Shown: in pieces, positions 18,723 to 26,628 of the stretch | Layout: each line of letters begins with the position of its first letter | Numbering within the stretch: the stretch's first letter is position 1 | NCBI GenBank assembly: GCA_910577295.1 | Contig: CAJTLS010000003.1 | Location: 1 to 64,000, forward strand | From: an uncultured Eubacterium sp. | Lineage (GTDB): Bacteria > Bacillota > Clostridia > Lachnospirales > Lachnospiraceae | Direction of reading: 5' to 3' | Length of the DNA stretch: 64,000 nt | Made by a program: the position numbers and the translations under genes | Notes under the pieces: model-generated | What the model saw: only the letters and a program-made list of their open reading frames with translations | Told to the model about the DNA's origin: nothing | Database searches by the model: none

Positions 18723-19679
18723 ATGGTAGAAATCAGTTTATGCATGATTGTAAAAAATGAGGAAAAGGTGCTGGCAAGATGTCTGGACAGCATTGTTGGT
18801 CTGATGGATGAGATAATTATTGTCGATACCGGTTCCTCCGATAAAACAAAAGAGATTGCCAGAAAATATACGGATAACATATATGATTTTGAGTGGATTG
18901 ATGATTTTGCGGCGGCAAGAAATTTTGCCTTTTCCAAGGCGACGAAAGAATATATTTATTCGGCGGATGCCGACGAAGTTCTCGACGAAGAAAACTATCG
19001 GCGCTTTGCCGATTTAAAAGAGGTGCTTTTGCCGGAGATTGAGATTGTGCAAATGAAATATGGCAACCAGCTTGCCCACGGTACTGCCTACAATTTCGAT
19101 GAGGAATACCGGCCGAAACTGTTCCGGCGTCTGCGGAGCTTTACGTGGATTGAGCCGGTGCACGAGCAGGTACGCCTCGACCCTGTAGTCTTTGATTCGG
19201 ATATTGTGATTACCCATATGCCGCATGAGAATCATGCGAAACGGGATTTCCATGTTTTTCAGACGAAAATAGCACAGGGCGTCCGGCTCTCCAAACGGCT
19301 TCATCATATGTATGCGATGGAACTTTATATTTCCGGTGATGCCGATGATTTGGCGCAGGCAGAGAGTTTTTTTGCGGAGAGCGCTGTTGATTCGGAGCGG
19401 AGTCTGGACGAGGTGAAAGAGGCTGCCTGTATCGTCTGCCGCAGCGCACGTATGCGGGGAGACAGCCATACGATCTTAAAGATGAGCTTAAAAGACCTTT
19501 TGACCGAGGGGTCGTCGGAGATGTGCTATGAACTGGGAGAATATTTCTATGAGCGGGGCGATTATGCCGAAGCTGCCATGTGGTACTATAATGCGCTCAA
19601 TGAGACGCAGAGTATTTTGAATATTCACACGTCTGAGGACTGGCCGCAAGCCCGCCTGTCGGAGATCGAGCAGTTGTAG
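18723..19679 (+). CDS. Family 2 glycosyltransferase with TPR-like C terminus
   Basis: A 318-residue protein. The GT-A domain begins ISLCMIVKNEEKVLARCLDS, continues with IIIVDTGSSDKT and the metal-binding DADE at 82-85. The C-terminal third is helical and TPR-like (CYELGEYFYERGDYAEAAMWY). This architecture resembles SunS-type or beta-1,4-glucosyltransferase-like GT2 enzymes; acceptor and sugar cannot be told from sequence. RBS GGAGGAG precedes ATG 18723. Confidence 0.85.
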   Translation: MVEISLCMIVKNEEKVLARCLDSIVGLMDEIIIVDTGSSDKTKEIARKYTDNIYDFEWIDDFAAARNFAFSKATKEYIYSADADEVLDEENYRRFADLKEVLLPEIEIVQMKYGNQLAHGTAYNFDEEYRPKLFRRLRSFTWIEPVHEQVRLDPVVFDSDIVITHMPHENHAKRDFHVFQTKIAQGVRLSKRLHHMYAMELYISGDADDLAQAESFFAESAVDSERSLDEVKEAACIVCRSARMRGDSHTILKMSLKDLLTEGSSEMCYELGEYFYERGDYAEAAMWYYNALNETQSILNIHTSEDWPQARLSEIEQL

Positions 19680-19741
19680 GGTAGGATATCGTATGATACC
19701 CGCTGTATGGATATCAGAGCTAACAACGGGGGAAATTTTTG

Positions 19742-19770
19742 TTGCCGAAATCTCCGTTTTCATGTATAAT
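19742..19770 (+). promoter_or_regulatory. purA promoter
   Basis: TTGCCG at 19742-19747 and TATAAT at 19765-19770, 17-bp spacer, upstream of purA. Confidence 0.6.
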
Positions 19771-19838
19771 AATGTACGTGTGTGATTGCGATTGGCGCAC
19801 GGAAATCATTGTTCACGAGATGGATTGGAGGAATGGCT

Positions 19839-21113
19839 ATGGTAACAGCAGTTGTTGGAGCGAACTGGGGAGATGAGGGAAAAGGGAAAATTACCGATAT
19901 GCTAGGAGAGGAATCTGATATTATTGTACGCTTTCAGGGCGGAAGTAATGCGGGGCATACGATTGTAAATGATTACGGTAAATTTGCTCTTCACATTTTG
20001 CCTTCGGGGGTATTCTATCATCATACAACGAGTATTATCGGAAATGGTGTAGCGCTCAATATTCCAGACCTTTTTAAGGAAATTAAGGACATTGTGAATC
20101 AGGGTGTACCGATGCCGAAGATTAAAGTTTCTGACCGGGCTCAGATTGTTATGCCATATCATATTTTGCAGGATGAGTACGAGGAGGAACGTTTAGGAGG
20201 AAAGTCCTTTGGTTCTACCAAATCCGGTATAGCGCCATTCTATTCCGATAAATATGCTAAGACAGGTATTCAGGTGTCGGAGCTTTTTGACGAGGCTTCC
20301 CTTCGTGAGAAAGTAAAAGGTATTTGTGAAAAGAAAAATGTGCTATTCGAGCATTTGTATCATAAGCCGTCTTTACAGGTGGATGATTTGATGGCAGTGC
20401 TGGCCGAGTATAAGACGATGGTTGAGCCATATGTGTGCGACGTGTCCGCCTTTTTGTATCAGTCTTTGCAGGATGGTAAAAGAATATTGTTAGAGGGGCA
20501 GCTTGGTTCGTTAAAAGATCCTGATCACGGTATTTACCCGATGGTTACTTCGTCTTCTACACTGGCTGGGTACGGAGCTATCGGCGCTGGGGTGCCGCCT
20601 TATGAGATAAAGAGAATTGTAACGGTCGTAAAAGCCTATTCCAGTGCGGTAGGCGCAGGAGAATTTGTTAGTGAAATTTTTGGAGAAGAGGCGGATGAAT
20701 TGCGCCGGAGAGGCGGTGACGGCGGTGAGTACGGAGCCACGACAGGCCGTCCGCGGCGGATGGGATGGTTTGATGTCGTAGCCAGCCGTTATGGATGCCG
20801 CGTGCAGGGAGCTACGGAAGTGGCACTTACGGTTCTTGATGTACTCGGTTATTTGGATGAACTGCCGGTATGCGTCGGATATGAAATTGATGGCAAAGTT
20901 ACGAAAGACTTTCCGACAACGAATCTGCTCAAGAAAGCGAAGCCGGTTTATGAGGTGCTGCCGGGTTGGAAGTCGGATATTCGGGGAATTACGGAATATG
21001 CAAAATTGCCTGAGAATTGCCGAAAGTATATTGAATTTATTGAGAAAGAGCTCGGTGTGCCGATAAAAATGGTATCAAATGGGCCGGGGCGCCACGAAAT
21101 TATTTATCGCTAA
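19839..21113 (+). CDS. purA: Adenylosuccinate synthase
   Basis: A 424-residue enzyme joining IMP and aspartate with GTP hydrolysis, the first committed step to AMP. The N-terminal P-loop reads GANWGDEGKGK (7-17; most family members have Q in place of N9), with GGSNAGHT, LPSG, GAYGAIGAGVP-like and TTGRPRRMGWFD motifs. ATG 19839 was chosen because GGAGG ends 7 bases upstream and the catalytic loop is close to the N terminus in all PurA proteins; ATG 19833 and the longer frame are less likely. Confidence 0.95.
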   Translation: MVTAVVGANWGDEGKGKITDMLGEESDIIVRFQGGSNAGHTIVNDYGKFALHILPSGVFYHHTTSIIGNGVALNIPDLFKEIKDIVNQGVPMPKIKVSDRAQIVMPYHILQDEYEEERLGGKSFGSTKSGIAPFYSDKYAKTGIQVSELFDEASLREKVKGICEKKNVLFEHLYHKPSLQVDDLMAVLAEYKTMVEPYVCDVSAFLYQSLQDGKRILLEGQLGSLKDPDHGIYPMVTSSSTLAGYGAIGAGVPPYEIKRIVTVVKAYSSAVGAGEFVSEIFGEEADELRRRGGDGGEYGATTGRPRRMGWFDVVASRYGCRVQGATEVALTVLDVLGYLDELPVCVGYEIDGKVTKDFPTTNLLKKAKPVYEVLPGWKSDIRGITEYAKLPENCRKYIEFIEKELGVPIKMVSNGPGRHEIIYR

Positions 21114-21121
21114 AACTTTTT

Positions 21122-21149
21122 TGCCCGTTCGGATAGAAAAGGGCATTTT
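21122..21149 (+). terminator. Probable terminator after purA
   Basis: TGCCC and GGGCA pair across a 14-base loop and are followed by TTTT. Weak stem. Confidence 0.5.
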
Positions 21150-21271
21150 ATGAAAATCTTGTCATCAAATATTTTGTGTGGCAGGATTTTCACCTTTTTT
21201 GAACCTTTTTTTATTTCGTTACAATATATAAATAAAGAAAGGTATACCATGCAGAGAAGGAGGTGAAAGTT

Positions 21272-21814
21272 ATGGACAAGGGGAGATTTTGTGAGATAAT
21301 TTCAGAGAGCGGAAAAGAAGTTTATAGCTTTTGCCTCCATCTGACAGGGAGCAGAGAGTTAGCGGACGATCTTTATCAGGATACCTTTCTTAAGGCGTGG
21401 GAGTTATCTCATAAAATATCCATGGACGGTAATCCGAAAAGTTATATTTTGGGAATTGCAATTAAGCTCTGGCAGAATCAAAAAAGGAAGCAGGCGGTAA
21501 GGCATAAAATTATTCCGATGGAAGAATACAGGGAAGAAAAGGGCAGAGAGAGGATAGCTATATATGAGAATCTACCGGAACAGGAAGCGCTGCGCAAAGA
21601 GCAGCAGGAACGAGTCAGGCGGGTTGTGGAAGAACTGCCGGAGAAAATCCGTACGGTGATGTATTTGTTTTATACGGCGGAGTTATCAGTACAGGAGATT
21701 GCCAAAACGCTGAATATTCCGACAGGAACGGTGAAAAGCCGACTCAATAAAGGGAGAAACCAAGTGAGGAAAAGAATGGAGGTGTATATGGATGAACAAG
21801 CAGCCAATGGATGA
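21272..21814 (+). CDS. ECF-type RNA polymerase sigma factor
   Basis: A 180-residue sigma-70 family protein. Region 2 (about 15-80) includes ADDLYQDTFLKAWEL; region 4 (about 115-170) includes LPEKIRTVMYLFYTAELSVQEIAKTLNIPTGTVKSRL, the -35 recognition HTH. There is no region 3, as in ECF factors. ATG 21272 is preceded by AAGGAGG with 8-base spacing; GTG 21263 overlaps that site and is unlikely. The next gene overlaps and encodes its probable anti-sigma factor. Confidence 0.92.
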   Translation: MDKGRFCEIISESGKEVYSFCLHLTGSRELADDLYQDTFLKAWELSHKISMDGNPKSYILGIAIKLWQNQKRKQAVRHKIIPMEEYREEKGRERIAIYENLPEQEALRKEQQERVRRVVEELPEKIRTVMYLFYTAELSVQEIAKTLNIPTGTVKSRLNKGRNQVRKRMEVYMDEQAANG

Positions 21815-22829
21815 ATTGCTGAGAGATGCTTTGCGCGCAAAAGAGAATCCGACACCAGAATTGAACGAATCCATTTTGTCCCGAATTACAATGTCTGAAA
21901 GAAAGAGCAGATTCCTGCATAAGTCAAAGGGGATTGCAATTGCAGCAGGTTTTGCGTTTCTGTTTCTCGTACTGGGAGGAACTATTTTTAAAGATAATGT
22001 GAAAGCCACGATGGAACGCTTGTTTGGGCCAATTACCGAGAGTTATGTGTACGGTGATAAGGAAAGGAAGAAGCAGGCTGAAGAGGAAGTGAGCAAGGTA
22101 GGGGAGACGATTTATAAAAATGGTCTGGCTGTTACTCTGGAGGAAGTTTTAGTAGATGCCAATAAGGTGGCCTTTTGTATTAAAGTTCACTCCGATGAGC
22201 GTTGGGGGCTTCCGCTGACATATGCCAATATCGTCAGCCATGTTTATATAAACGGCGAAAAAATCGTGGATACTCCGAGTTATACGAGCTGGACGGCGGA
22301 CGACCATACACAGATAAGTGTGGGAGAGGTTGCGCTGAATTCGGGAATGGATGTAAAAGGGAATGTTGAATTGCGTATACAGGTATCAGATATTTGTACG
22401 ACGCCAGCGATATCCGATTCGTGGGATTTTAAGACGGTTGTCAATGTGGATAAGGCAAATAGCCATACAAAAAAGGACTTGACAACTACGACGATGAAAC
22501 TTTCTACCGGAGATATGCTGACGCTTCATAAAGTCGTGTGTACGTCTACCGATTGTAAAGTTTATATGACATACGAACCGAAGAAAGAGAGAAGCAGTAC
22601 GGAGATTAACCTTTTTCTGCAAGGAGCGGATAATCTTGGCGAGCGGGTTTTGAATGATGATTGCATTGTGCGGAAAATGGGGAAAGAGAATAAATTTGAA
22701 GTAATTATGAGTTTTACCGGCGGCTTTGATAAAAAAGTCAAAAAATTGAGGCTGGCGCCTCATTGGATGAATTATGAAAAGCACAAATATAAAAAGGTCG
22801 GGGAAGAATTTACGGTCGTTTTAGCCTGA
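21792..22829 (+). CDS. Membrane anti-sigma factor, DUF4179-like
   Basis: A 345-residue protein with a cytoplasmic N-terminal segment (1-40), one transmembrane helix (about 46-66) and a long extracytoplasmic region. It starts 23 bases inside the sigma gene behind GGAGGTG, so translation is coupled. The layout matches DUF4179 anti-sigma proteins in Clostridia, which hold the ECF factor at the membrane until a surface signal arrives. The signal is not evident. Confidence 0.8.
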   Translation: MNKQPMDELLRDALRAKENPTPELNESILSRITMSERKSRFLHKSKGIAIAAGFAFLFLVLGGTIFKDNVKATMERLFGPITESYVYGDKERKKQAEEEVSKVGETIYKNGLAVTLEEVLVDANKVAFCIKVHSDERWGLPLTYANIVSHVYINGEKIVDTPSYTSWTADDHTQISVGEVALNSGMDVKGNVELRIQVSDICTTPAISDSWDFKTVVNVDKANSHTKKDLTTTTMKLSTGDMLTLHKVVCTSTDCKVYMTYEPKKERSSTEINLFLQGADNLGERVLNDDCIVRKMGKENKFEVIMSFTGGFDKKVKKLRLAPHWMNYEKHKYKKVGEEFTVVLA

Positions 22830-22864
22830 CGTTGATCTGGTTTTTATAAGTAGTATGAATCAGC

Positions 22865-22919
22865 GAGCCGGTCACACGGAAAAGTGAGAGTGTGACCGGC
22901 TCTGGTTTTTTTATTTTTT
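22865..22919. terminator. Strong bidirectional terminator
   Basis: GAGCCGGTCACAC and GTGTGACCGGCTC form a perfect 13-bp stem followed by a T-run on the plus strand. It lies between the convergent anti-sigma and chemoreceptor genes. Confidence 0.9.
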
Positions 22920-24266
22920 CGCTGTTTTTTGTATTTTTTCTAAATCGGCAATGAGTCCCTTTGAGTATTCGGCAACTTCCCGATAGAGATGTTCAGCTTC
23001 TGAAAATGCCCCGCTGTTAAGAGCTTCAATAACCGAAGCGCCATATTTGTGGAATTTTTTATGTTTCATTTCAAGTGCATCCCAGATTGGCATAATGGTA
23101 GGGATCCTCGGTTTCATGGAATAGTAAAAGTGACCGAAACCGCACTTGGATGAATCGAGCTGAAGAGGTGTGATGGTTTGTGTTTCCACCATTTTTTTCA
23201 GATTGCTGAGCCATGTCTTGTGGGCGGAAATCGCATCGTGGACGTACTTGGCAAATGCGGAGTTTTCCATGTGATAAAAAGCGTCTTCTGACATATGGCC
23301 CATCTGCTTAACGGTATCATCTAATGTTTTTTCGATGTCAACAACTGGTTCTATTGCCTTTTTCAAATCAAAACTTACCTGATTCATAAAATTGGTGCTG
23401 TTTCGTAACTGATTTTCCATTTCGTTCATAGAATGACTGATATCTTCACTTACAGAAGCGATGGAACGAATGGCATCGTTTACTTTGGAAACACATTGCT
23501 GGCTCTCCTGATTGATGTCCCAGACATGATTTATCTTTCCAGACATTAATTCTAAGGAATTAACGGTGTCGGAAGCGCTATGGACGCTCTTTTCAGAGGC
23601 CTCCTTAATAGTTCCCACAAATTCTTCCATGTCGCTTGTCAGTTTCTGGGTCTGTCCGGCTAACATGCGGATTTCTTCAGCTACAACCGCAAAACCCTCA
23701 CCGGCTTTTCCAGCTCTTGCCGCCTCAATGGAAGCGTTCAAAGCTAAAAGATTTGTCTGCAGGGAAATGTCGTTAATCTCATCAATGACATTGCTTATGT
23801 AGTCAAGTATTTGGAGCAGTTTGTCCATATCTTTTTGCAGACCTAAAGATACATCGATGGTTTGACCGGAAAGTTCCCGAATTGTCGTCAATTCGTTTTG
23901 TCCCGTCTGAATTTTTTCAAATACATCATTGGTATCCGTAGATACTTCAACAATCGTATTGGTCAGTTCCTCGTGTTGGTTATTTGCCTGTCCGGAAACG
24001 GATGAGGCGCCGAAAATGGTCTCTGTGGCATTTGCTACGTTGCGGGAGATTTCAACGATTTTCTCCGTCTGATACTGCATAGTCAAATCCAGAGAACTTA
24101 TCTGCATTACTGCTTTTATATTCTTGTCAAATATCTCCCCAAATTGCTTTCTTCCATCTTGTAATCGTTGGTAAATGTCATTCAAATCAGCATCTTTTGT
24201 ATAATCCGCTTCCTTTAATTCCGAAACTGCCTTTACAAGCGCTGATTTACCTGTTTTAATTGCCAT
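22911..24266 (-). CDS. Soluble methyl-accepting chemotaxis protein with CZB domain
   Basis: A 451-residue cytoplasmic chemoreceptor without transmembrane segments. The signalling hairpin tip is NDISLQTNLLALNASIEAAR with GKAGEGFAVVAEEIRMLA (about 155-215). The C terminus (about 335-440) carries a chemoreceptor zinc-binding domain: His in AHKTW, Cys in SSKCGFGHFY, and His pairs in MKHKKFHKYG. CZB domains bind zinc and have been linked to sensing zinc or hypochlorous acid. No other chemotaxis genes are in the window. ATG 24266 follows AAAGGAG. Confidence 0.92.
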   Translation of the reverse strand: MAIKTGKSALVKAVSELKEADYTKDADLNDIYQRLQDGRKQFGEIFDKNIKAVMQISSLDLTMQYQTEKIVEISRNVANATETIFGASSVSGQANNQHEELTNTIVEVSTDTNDVFEKIQTGQNELTTIRELSGQTIDVSLGLQKDMDKLLQILDYISNVIDEINDISLQTNLLALNASIEAARAGKAGEGFAVVAEEIRMLAGQTQKLTSDMEEFVGTIKEASEKSVHSASDTVNSLELMSGKINHVWDINQESQQCVSKVNDAIRSIASVSEDISHSMNEMENQLRNSTNFMNQVSFDLKKAIEPVVDIEKTLDDTVKQMGHMSEDAFYHMENSAFAKYVHDAISAHKTWLSNLKKMVETQTITPLQLDSSKCGFGHFYYSMKPRIPTIMPIWDALEMKHKKFHKYGASVIEALNSGAFSEAEHLYREVAEYSKGLIADLEKIQKTAKK

Positions 24267-24292
24267 TGGTCATCTCCTTTTTAAAAAATTAA

Positions 24293-24349
24293 TTCCCGCA
24301 TGCGGTGTAGCAGATAGAGGTTTGTATTCCCGTGAATACGGATGCGGGA
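24293..24349 (-). promoter_or_regulatory. Structured leader upstream of the chemoreceptor gene
   Basis: On the minus strand TCCCGCA (24349-24343) pairs with TGCGGGA (24299-24293), enclosing an inner hairpin from GTATTC and GAATAC (24339-24324). A T-run follows the outer stem just before the ribosome binding site, so it could be a transcription attenuator. No known riboswitch consensus was recognised. The remaining gap up to the cotJC terminator shows no convincing gene. Confidence 0.4.
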
Positions 24350-24532
24350 GATTTCACTGAAACAGTTCTCTGTGCTGCGCGCACACGGGAACTAAGTATA
24401 TACTTTCATAATAAGGGATTCTGTATATTTTGCAAGCTTTTTTTCGTAAAAGAGTCTGTTTTTGGCAAAAAAATTGCTGAACGTTTTGCCGCCCTGTTAT
24501 CCCAGCTTTTATTGCGTTCTGTTTTATCAGTC

Positions 24533-24572
24533 AAAGGCGGCCGCATCCGAAAATACCGGAGTGTGGCCGCCC
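24533..24572 (-). terminator. Terminator of the cotJ operon
   Basis: Minus-strand GGGCGGCC and GGCCGCC form a GC-rich hairpin followed by TTT just after the cotJC stop codon. Confidence 0.7.
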
Positions 24573-24597
24573 ACGGAAATATTGGATTAGTTAATTT

Positions 24598-25116
24598 CTA
24601 TTTACAGCAGTTTTTATCAAAATCAGGATTGTATGCGTAGAAGTTCTTCTTGTTCAAATCATCTTGTATCAACCGGAGAGCTTCACCGAAACGCTGGAAG
24701 TGTACTAACTCCCGCTGGCGAAGAAAGCGGATTGGCTCGCAAACTTCCGGGTCTTTAACAAGACGAAGGATGTTGTCGTAAGTTGTGCGGGCTTTTTGCT
24801 CTGCCGCGAGGTCTTCTGTCAAATCTGTGATAGGGTCGCCCTTGGATTGGAATTCGCAGGCATTAAACGGAATACCGGCAGCAGCCTGAGGCCAAAGCGC
24901 AAGCGTGTGGTCTACATAATAATCGGCAAAGCCCTGTTCCTTAATTTGTTCCGGTGTTAAGTCTTTTGTCAATTGATGAACAATGGCACAAATCATTTCA
25001 AAGTGCGCCATTTCTTCAGTACCGATATCCGTCAGTACACCGGCAACCTTGCGGTTTGACATCGAATAACGCTGGGACAGGTAACGCTGGGAAGCGGCAA
25101 GCTCCCCGTCGGGGCC
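24598..25116 (-). pseudogene. cotJC: cotJC, 3' portion, separated from its start by the prophage
   Basis: This holds 172 codons of the manganese-catalase-like spore coat protein CotJC, entering in frame at GGC CCC GAC GGG GAG (GPDGELAASQRYLSQRY) and running to the natural stop. The di-metal ligands of the family lie in TDIGTEEMAHFEM and the later EEKARxxY and RExxHxxRF stretches (here AEQKARTTY and RQRELVHFQRF). It has no start of its own; the first codons lie 36 kb away at 61206. The reading frame is undamaged, so it is a split gene, not a decayed one. Joining both parts gives about 202 residues, close to the roughly 190 of Bacillus CotJC. Confidence 0.92.
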
Positions 25117-25146
25117 ACCAAATTGTCAAAAGTTGCAATAACTTTT
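25115..25146. other. Attachment site attL
   Basis: The cotJC codons end at CC (25115-25116). CCAAATTGT at 25118-25126 is repeated at attR. The phage arm AAAAGTTGCAATAACTTTT (25128-25146) is itself an imperfect palindrome and is the exact reverse complement of the arm at attR. Confidence 0.85.
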
Positions 25147-25176
25147 CAGGGAAAATAGAAGTATAAAATAGTGATT

Positions 25177-25208
25177 GAAATAGCCTGCGGTTGCAGGCTA
25201 TTTCTTTT
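25177..25208. terminator. Strong stem-loop near the left end of the prophage
   Basis: GAAATAGCCTGC and GCAGGCTATTTC form a perfect 12-bp stem with a four-base loop, followed by TTTT on the plus strand. A second small hairpin, AGCCG/CGGCT followed by TTGTTT, lies at 25227-25241. They probably insulate the prophage end and end the leftward transcript of the next gene. Confidence 0.65.
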
Positions 25209-25246
25209 AGTGTGTGCAGTGTTTAGAGCCGCTGTGACGGCTTTGT

Positions 25247-25408
25247 TTATGCTATTTCGTATCCATGTTTCTTTGCCCAGTTCAAAGCACCTTTTTCTGT
25301 TTTCCAGTTGTTTGGGGCATAGTGTAAAACCTGATTTTCTTCCTTGTTTTTCAATCCGTAGTACCGGCTTGATGTTCCTTTGTTAATGATGTATGTTGTG
25401 ACCTTCAT
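25247..25408 (-). CDS. Small hypothetical protein next to attL (excision-factor candidate)
   Basis: A 53-residue ORF starting ATG 25408 behind GGAGGG, beginning MKVTTYIINKGTSSRYYGLK and ending in a basic, aromatic stretch (LNWAKKHGYEIA). I do not recognise the family. It is the gene nearest attL and is transcribed toward it from a well-formed promoter carrying the operator of the neighbouring repressor. Location, size and charge would suit a recombination directionality factor, but that is inference only. Confidence 0.6.
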   Translation of the reverse strand: MKVTTYIINKGTSSRYYGLKNKEENQVLHYAPNNWKTEKGALNWAKKHGYEIA

Positions 25409-25454
25409 ATCCGTTCCCTCCTGTGGTTTGTGGTTTGCTTGTTTCTATGGTTAT

Positions 25455-25483
25455 ATTATACTCTAAAATTAGAATAATGTCAA
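25455..25483 (-). promoter_or_regulatory. Leftward promoter with operator (twin 1)
   Basis: Minus strand TTGACA (25483-25478), 17-bp spacer, TATAAT (25460-25455). The spacer carries ATTCTAATTTTAGAG, nearly identical to the spacer of the rightward promoter at 25816. It drives the small gene at 25408 with a leader of about 40 bases. Confidence 0.75.
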
Positions 25484-25518
25484 TACTTTTTTATTCAAAA
25501 ATTAGAATATTTTTCGGA

Positions 25519-25547
25519 TTGACTTTTTGCGGCTTGAATGGTATTCT
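25519..25547 (+). promoter_or_regulatory. Promoter of the small XRE repressor
   Basis: TTGACT at 25519-25524 and TATTCT at 25542-25547, 17-bp spacer. An operator-like half AATTAGAATATT lies just upstream near 25499-25510, which suggests autoregulation. Confidence 0.55.
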
Positions 25548-25579
25548 ATTAATATAAAATATGGAAGGAGTGAAACAGA

Positions 25580-25807
25580 TTGGTTAAATATAAAATAGAT
25601 GTGTTTGAGGAATTGAAAAAGCACGGGTACAACCAAACACGCATACAGAAAGAAAGACTTTTGCCAGCACAAACAGCGCAAAATATCAAGGCAGGGAAAA
25701 GCATAACGCTTGAAACGCTTAATAAAATATGTATTATGTGCAAACTGCAACCGGGGGATATTGTGGAAGTCGTTCCGACGGACGAAGAAATTATAAAATA
25801 TTATTGA
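25580..25807 (+). CDS. Small XRE/Cro-type DNA-binding protein
   Basis: A 75-residue protein that is essentially one helix-turn-helix of the HTH_26/XRE kind: LLPAQTAQNIKAGKSITLETLNKICIMCKLQPGDIVEV. TTG 25580 is used, with GGAAGGAG about 9 bases upstream and no ATG available. It lies between two almost identical promoters whose spacers hold a palindromic ATTCTAATWTTAGAG site, so it is the obvious candidate for repressing both. Confidence 0.85.
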   Translation: MVKYKIDVFEELKKHGYNQTRIQKERLLPAQTAQNIKAGKSITLETLNKICIMCKLQPGDIVEVVPTDEEIIKYY

Positions 25808-25815
25808 AAAACTTG

Positions 25816-25844
25816 TTGACAATATTCTAATATTAGAGTATAAT
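25816..25844 (+). promoter_or_regulatory. Rightward promoter with operator (twin 2)
   Basis: TTGACA 25816-25821, 17-bp spacer containing ATTCTAATATTAGAG, TATAAT 25839-25844. It drives the small genes at 25900 and 26164. Confidence 0.75.
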
Positions 25845-25899
25845 ATAATTAGTCCAAGAGATAAAGGACTAATAACCCGAAAGGGAGAAAGGGGAACAA

Positions 25900-26055
25900 A
25901 TGGAAGATATGCCAGTATTCAAAAGTTTTTTAAGGGAACAGTTGGAGAACCAAAAAGAACTAGAAAAGGCAATCAAGGAAAAGGATTTTGAAAAATCCGA
26001 AGAACTGATTGCAAAGATGATTGACCGGACACAGAAAGGTATCGAGGACAACTAA
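25900..26055 (+). CDS. Small charged hypothetical protein
   Basis: A 51-residue, largely helical, highly charged protein (MEDMPVFKSFLREQLENQKE start) whose ATG 25900 has GGGAGAAAGGGG upstream. No family recognised. First gene downstream of the rightward twin promoter. Confidence 0.6.
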   Translation: MEDMPVFKSFLREQLENQKELEKAIKEKDFEKSEELIAKMIDRTQKGIEDN

Positions 26056-26163
26056 AACGGTCAAGGGAACCAAAAAGGGCGGCGGACACACAAGCCGCCC
26101 GATTTACAAAGATTATAGCAGATAATGAGTATTAAATCAAATAAATTTTAGGAGGATAAGACT

Positions 26164-26406
26164 ATGAGATATTATATAAACTATGGTACGGGTGCAGGAG
26201 ACGAATACGTGGATGGAACGATTGATGACGCAAAGAAAGTAGCGGAGGACGGACTTGCATATACACAAACGGATGCCAGAATACAGACCGAGGATGGTGA
26301 GGACGTAGCAGTACTTAAATGGTATGGGGTAAAGCCGGAGGGAGATGACGTTGTAACGGCACAGTTTGGCGATTATGGATTTTATGGAGAGTGGGTAGAT
26401 TGTTGA
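26164..26406 (+). CDS. Small acidic hypothetical protein
   Basis: An 80-residue acidic protein (start MRYYINYGTGAGDEYVDG, end GFYGEWVDC) with TAGGAGG before ATG 26164. It has the look of small beta-rich phage or plasmid proteins of unknown role. It probably shares the transcript starting at 25816. Confidence 0.65.
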   Translation: MRYYINYGTGAGDEYVDGTIDDAKKVAEDGLAYTQTDARIQTEDGEDVAVLKWYGVKPEGDDVVTAQFGDYGFYGEWVDC

Positions 26407-26600
26407 TTATAACACTACTAAATTGAGTACGTGAAATTTTTATACTATTTTGTATCTAATATAGTTGATTTTTTTACATCTGTGTGCTATTATGTATACT
26501 ACTAACAAAGGAAAATAATTTATAAATTACTAGATTATTGTCATTCTCATTAAATGCATGAGTAAATTGTTAGTAAGAAAATAAAGGAGGATGATACAAT

Positions 26601-26624
26601 ATGAGAAAGGATATCGAACATTAA
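26601..26624 (+). CDS. Seven-codon leader ORF
   Basis: ATG AGA AAG GAT ATC GAA CAT TAA sits behind a strong AAAGGAGG site and stops 4 bases before the ATG of the next gene, which has no ribosome binding site of its own. Translational coupling is likely; alternatively a one-base loss has cut off the true N terminus. Confidence 0.4.
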   Translation: MRKDIEH

Positions 26625-26628
26625 AAAA

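Noticed and set aside
19680..19838. Purine riboswitch upstream of purA
   Set aside because: The leader after the promoter is short and shows none of the conserved loops; only an ordinary promoter is supported.
24332..24640. Plus-strand ORF between the chemoreceptor and cotJC
   Set aside because: It overlaps the cotJ terminator hairpin and cotJC itself, has no ribosome binding site and no protein-like pattern. I see no gene between 24350 and 24532.
25171..25386. Plus-strand ORF at the left end of the prophage
   Set aside because: It begins in a terminator hairpin; the minus-strand gene 25247-25408 has a promoter and ribosome binding site.
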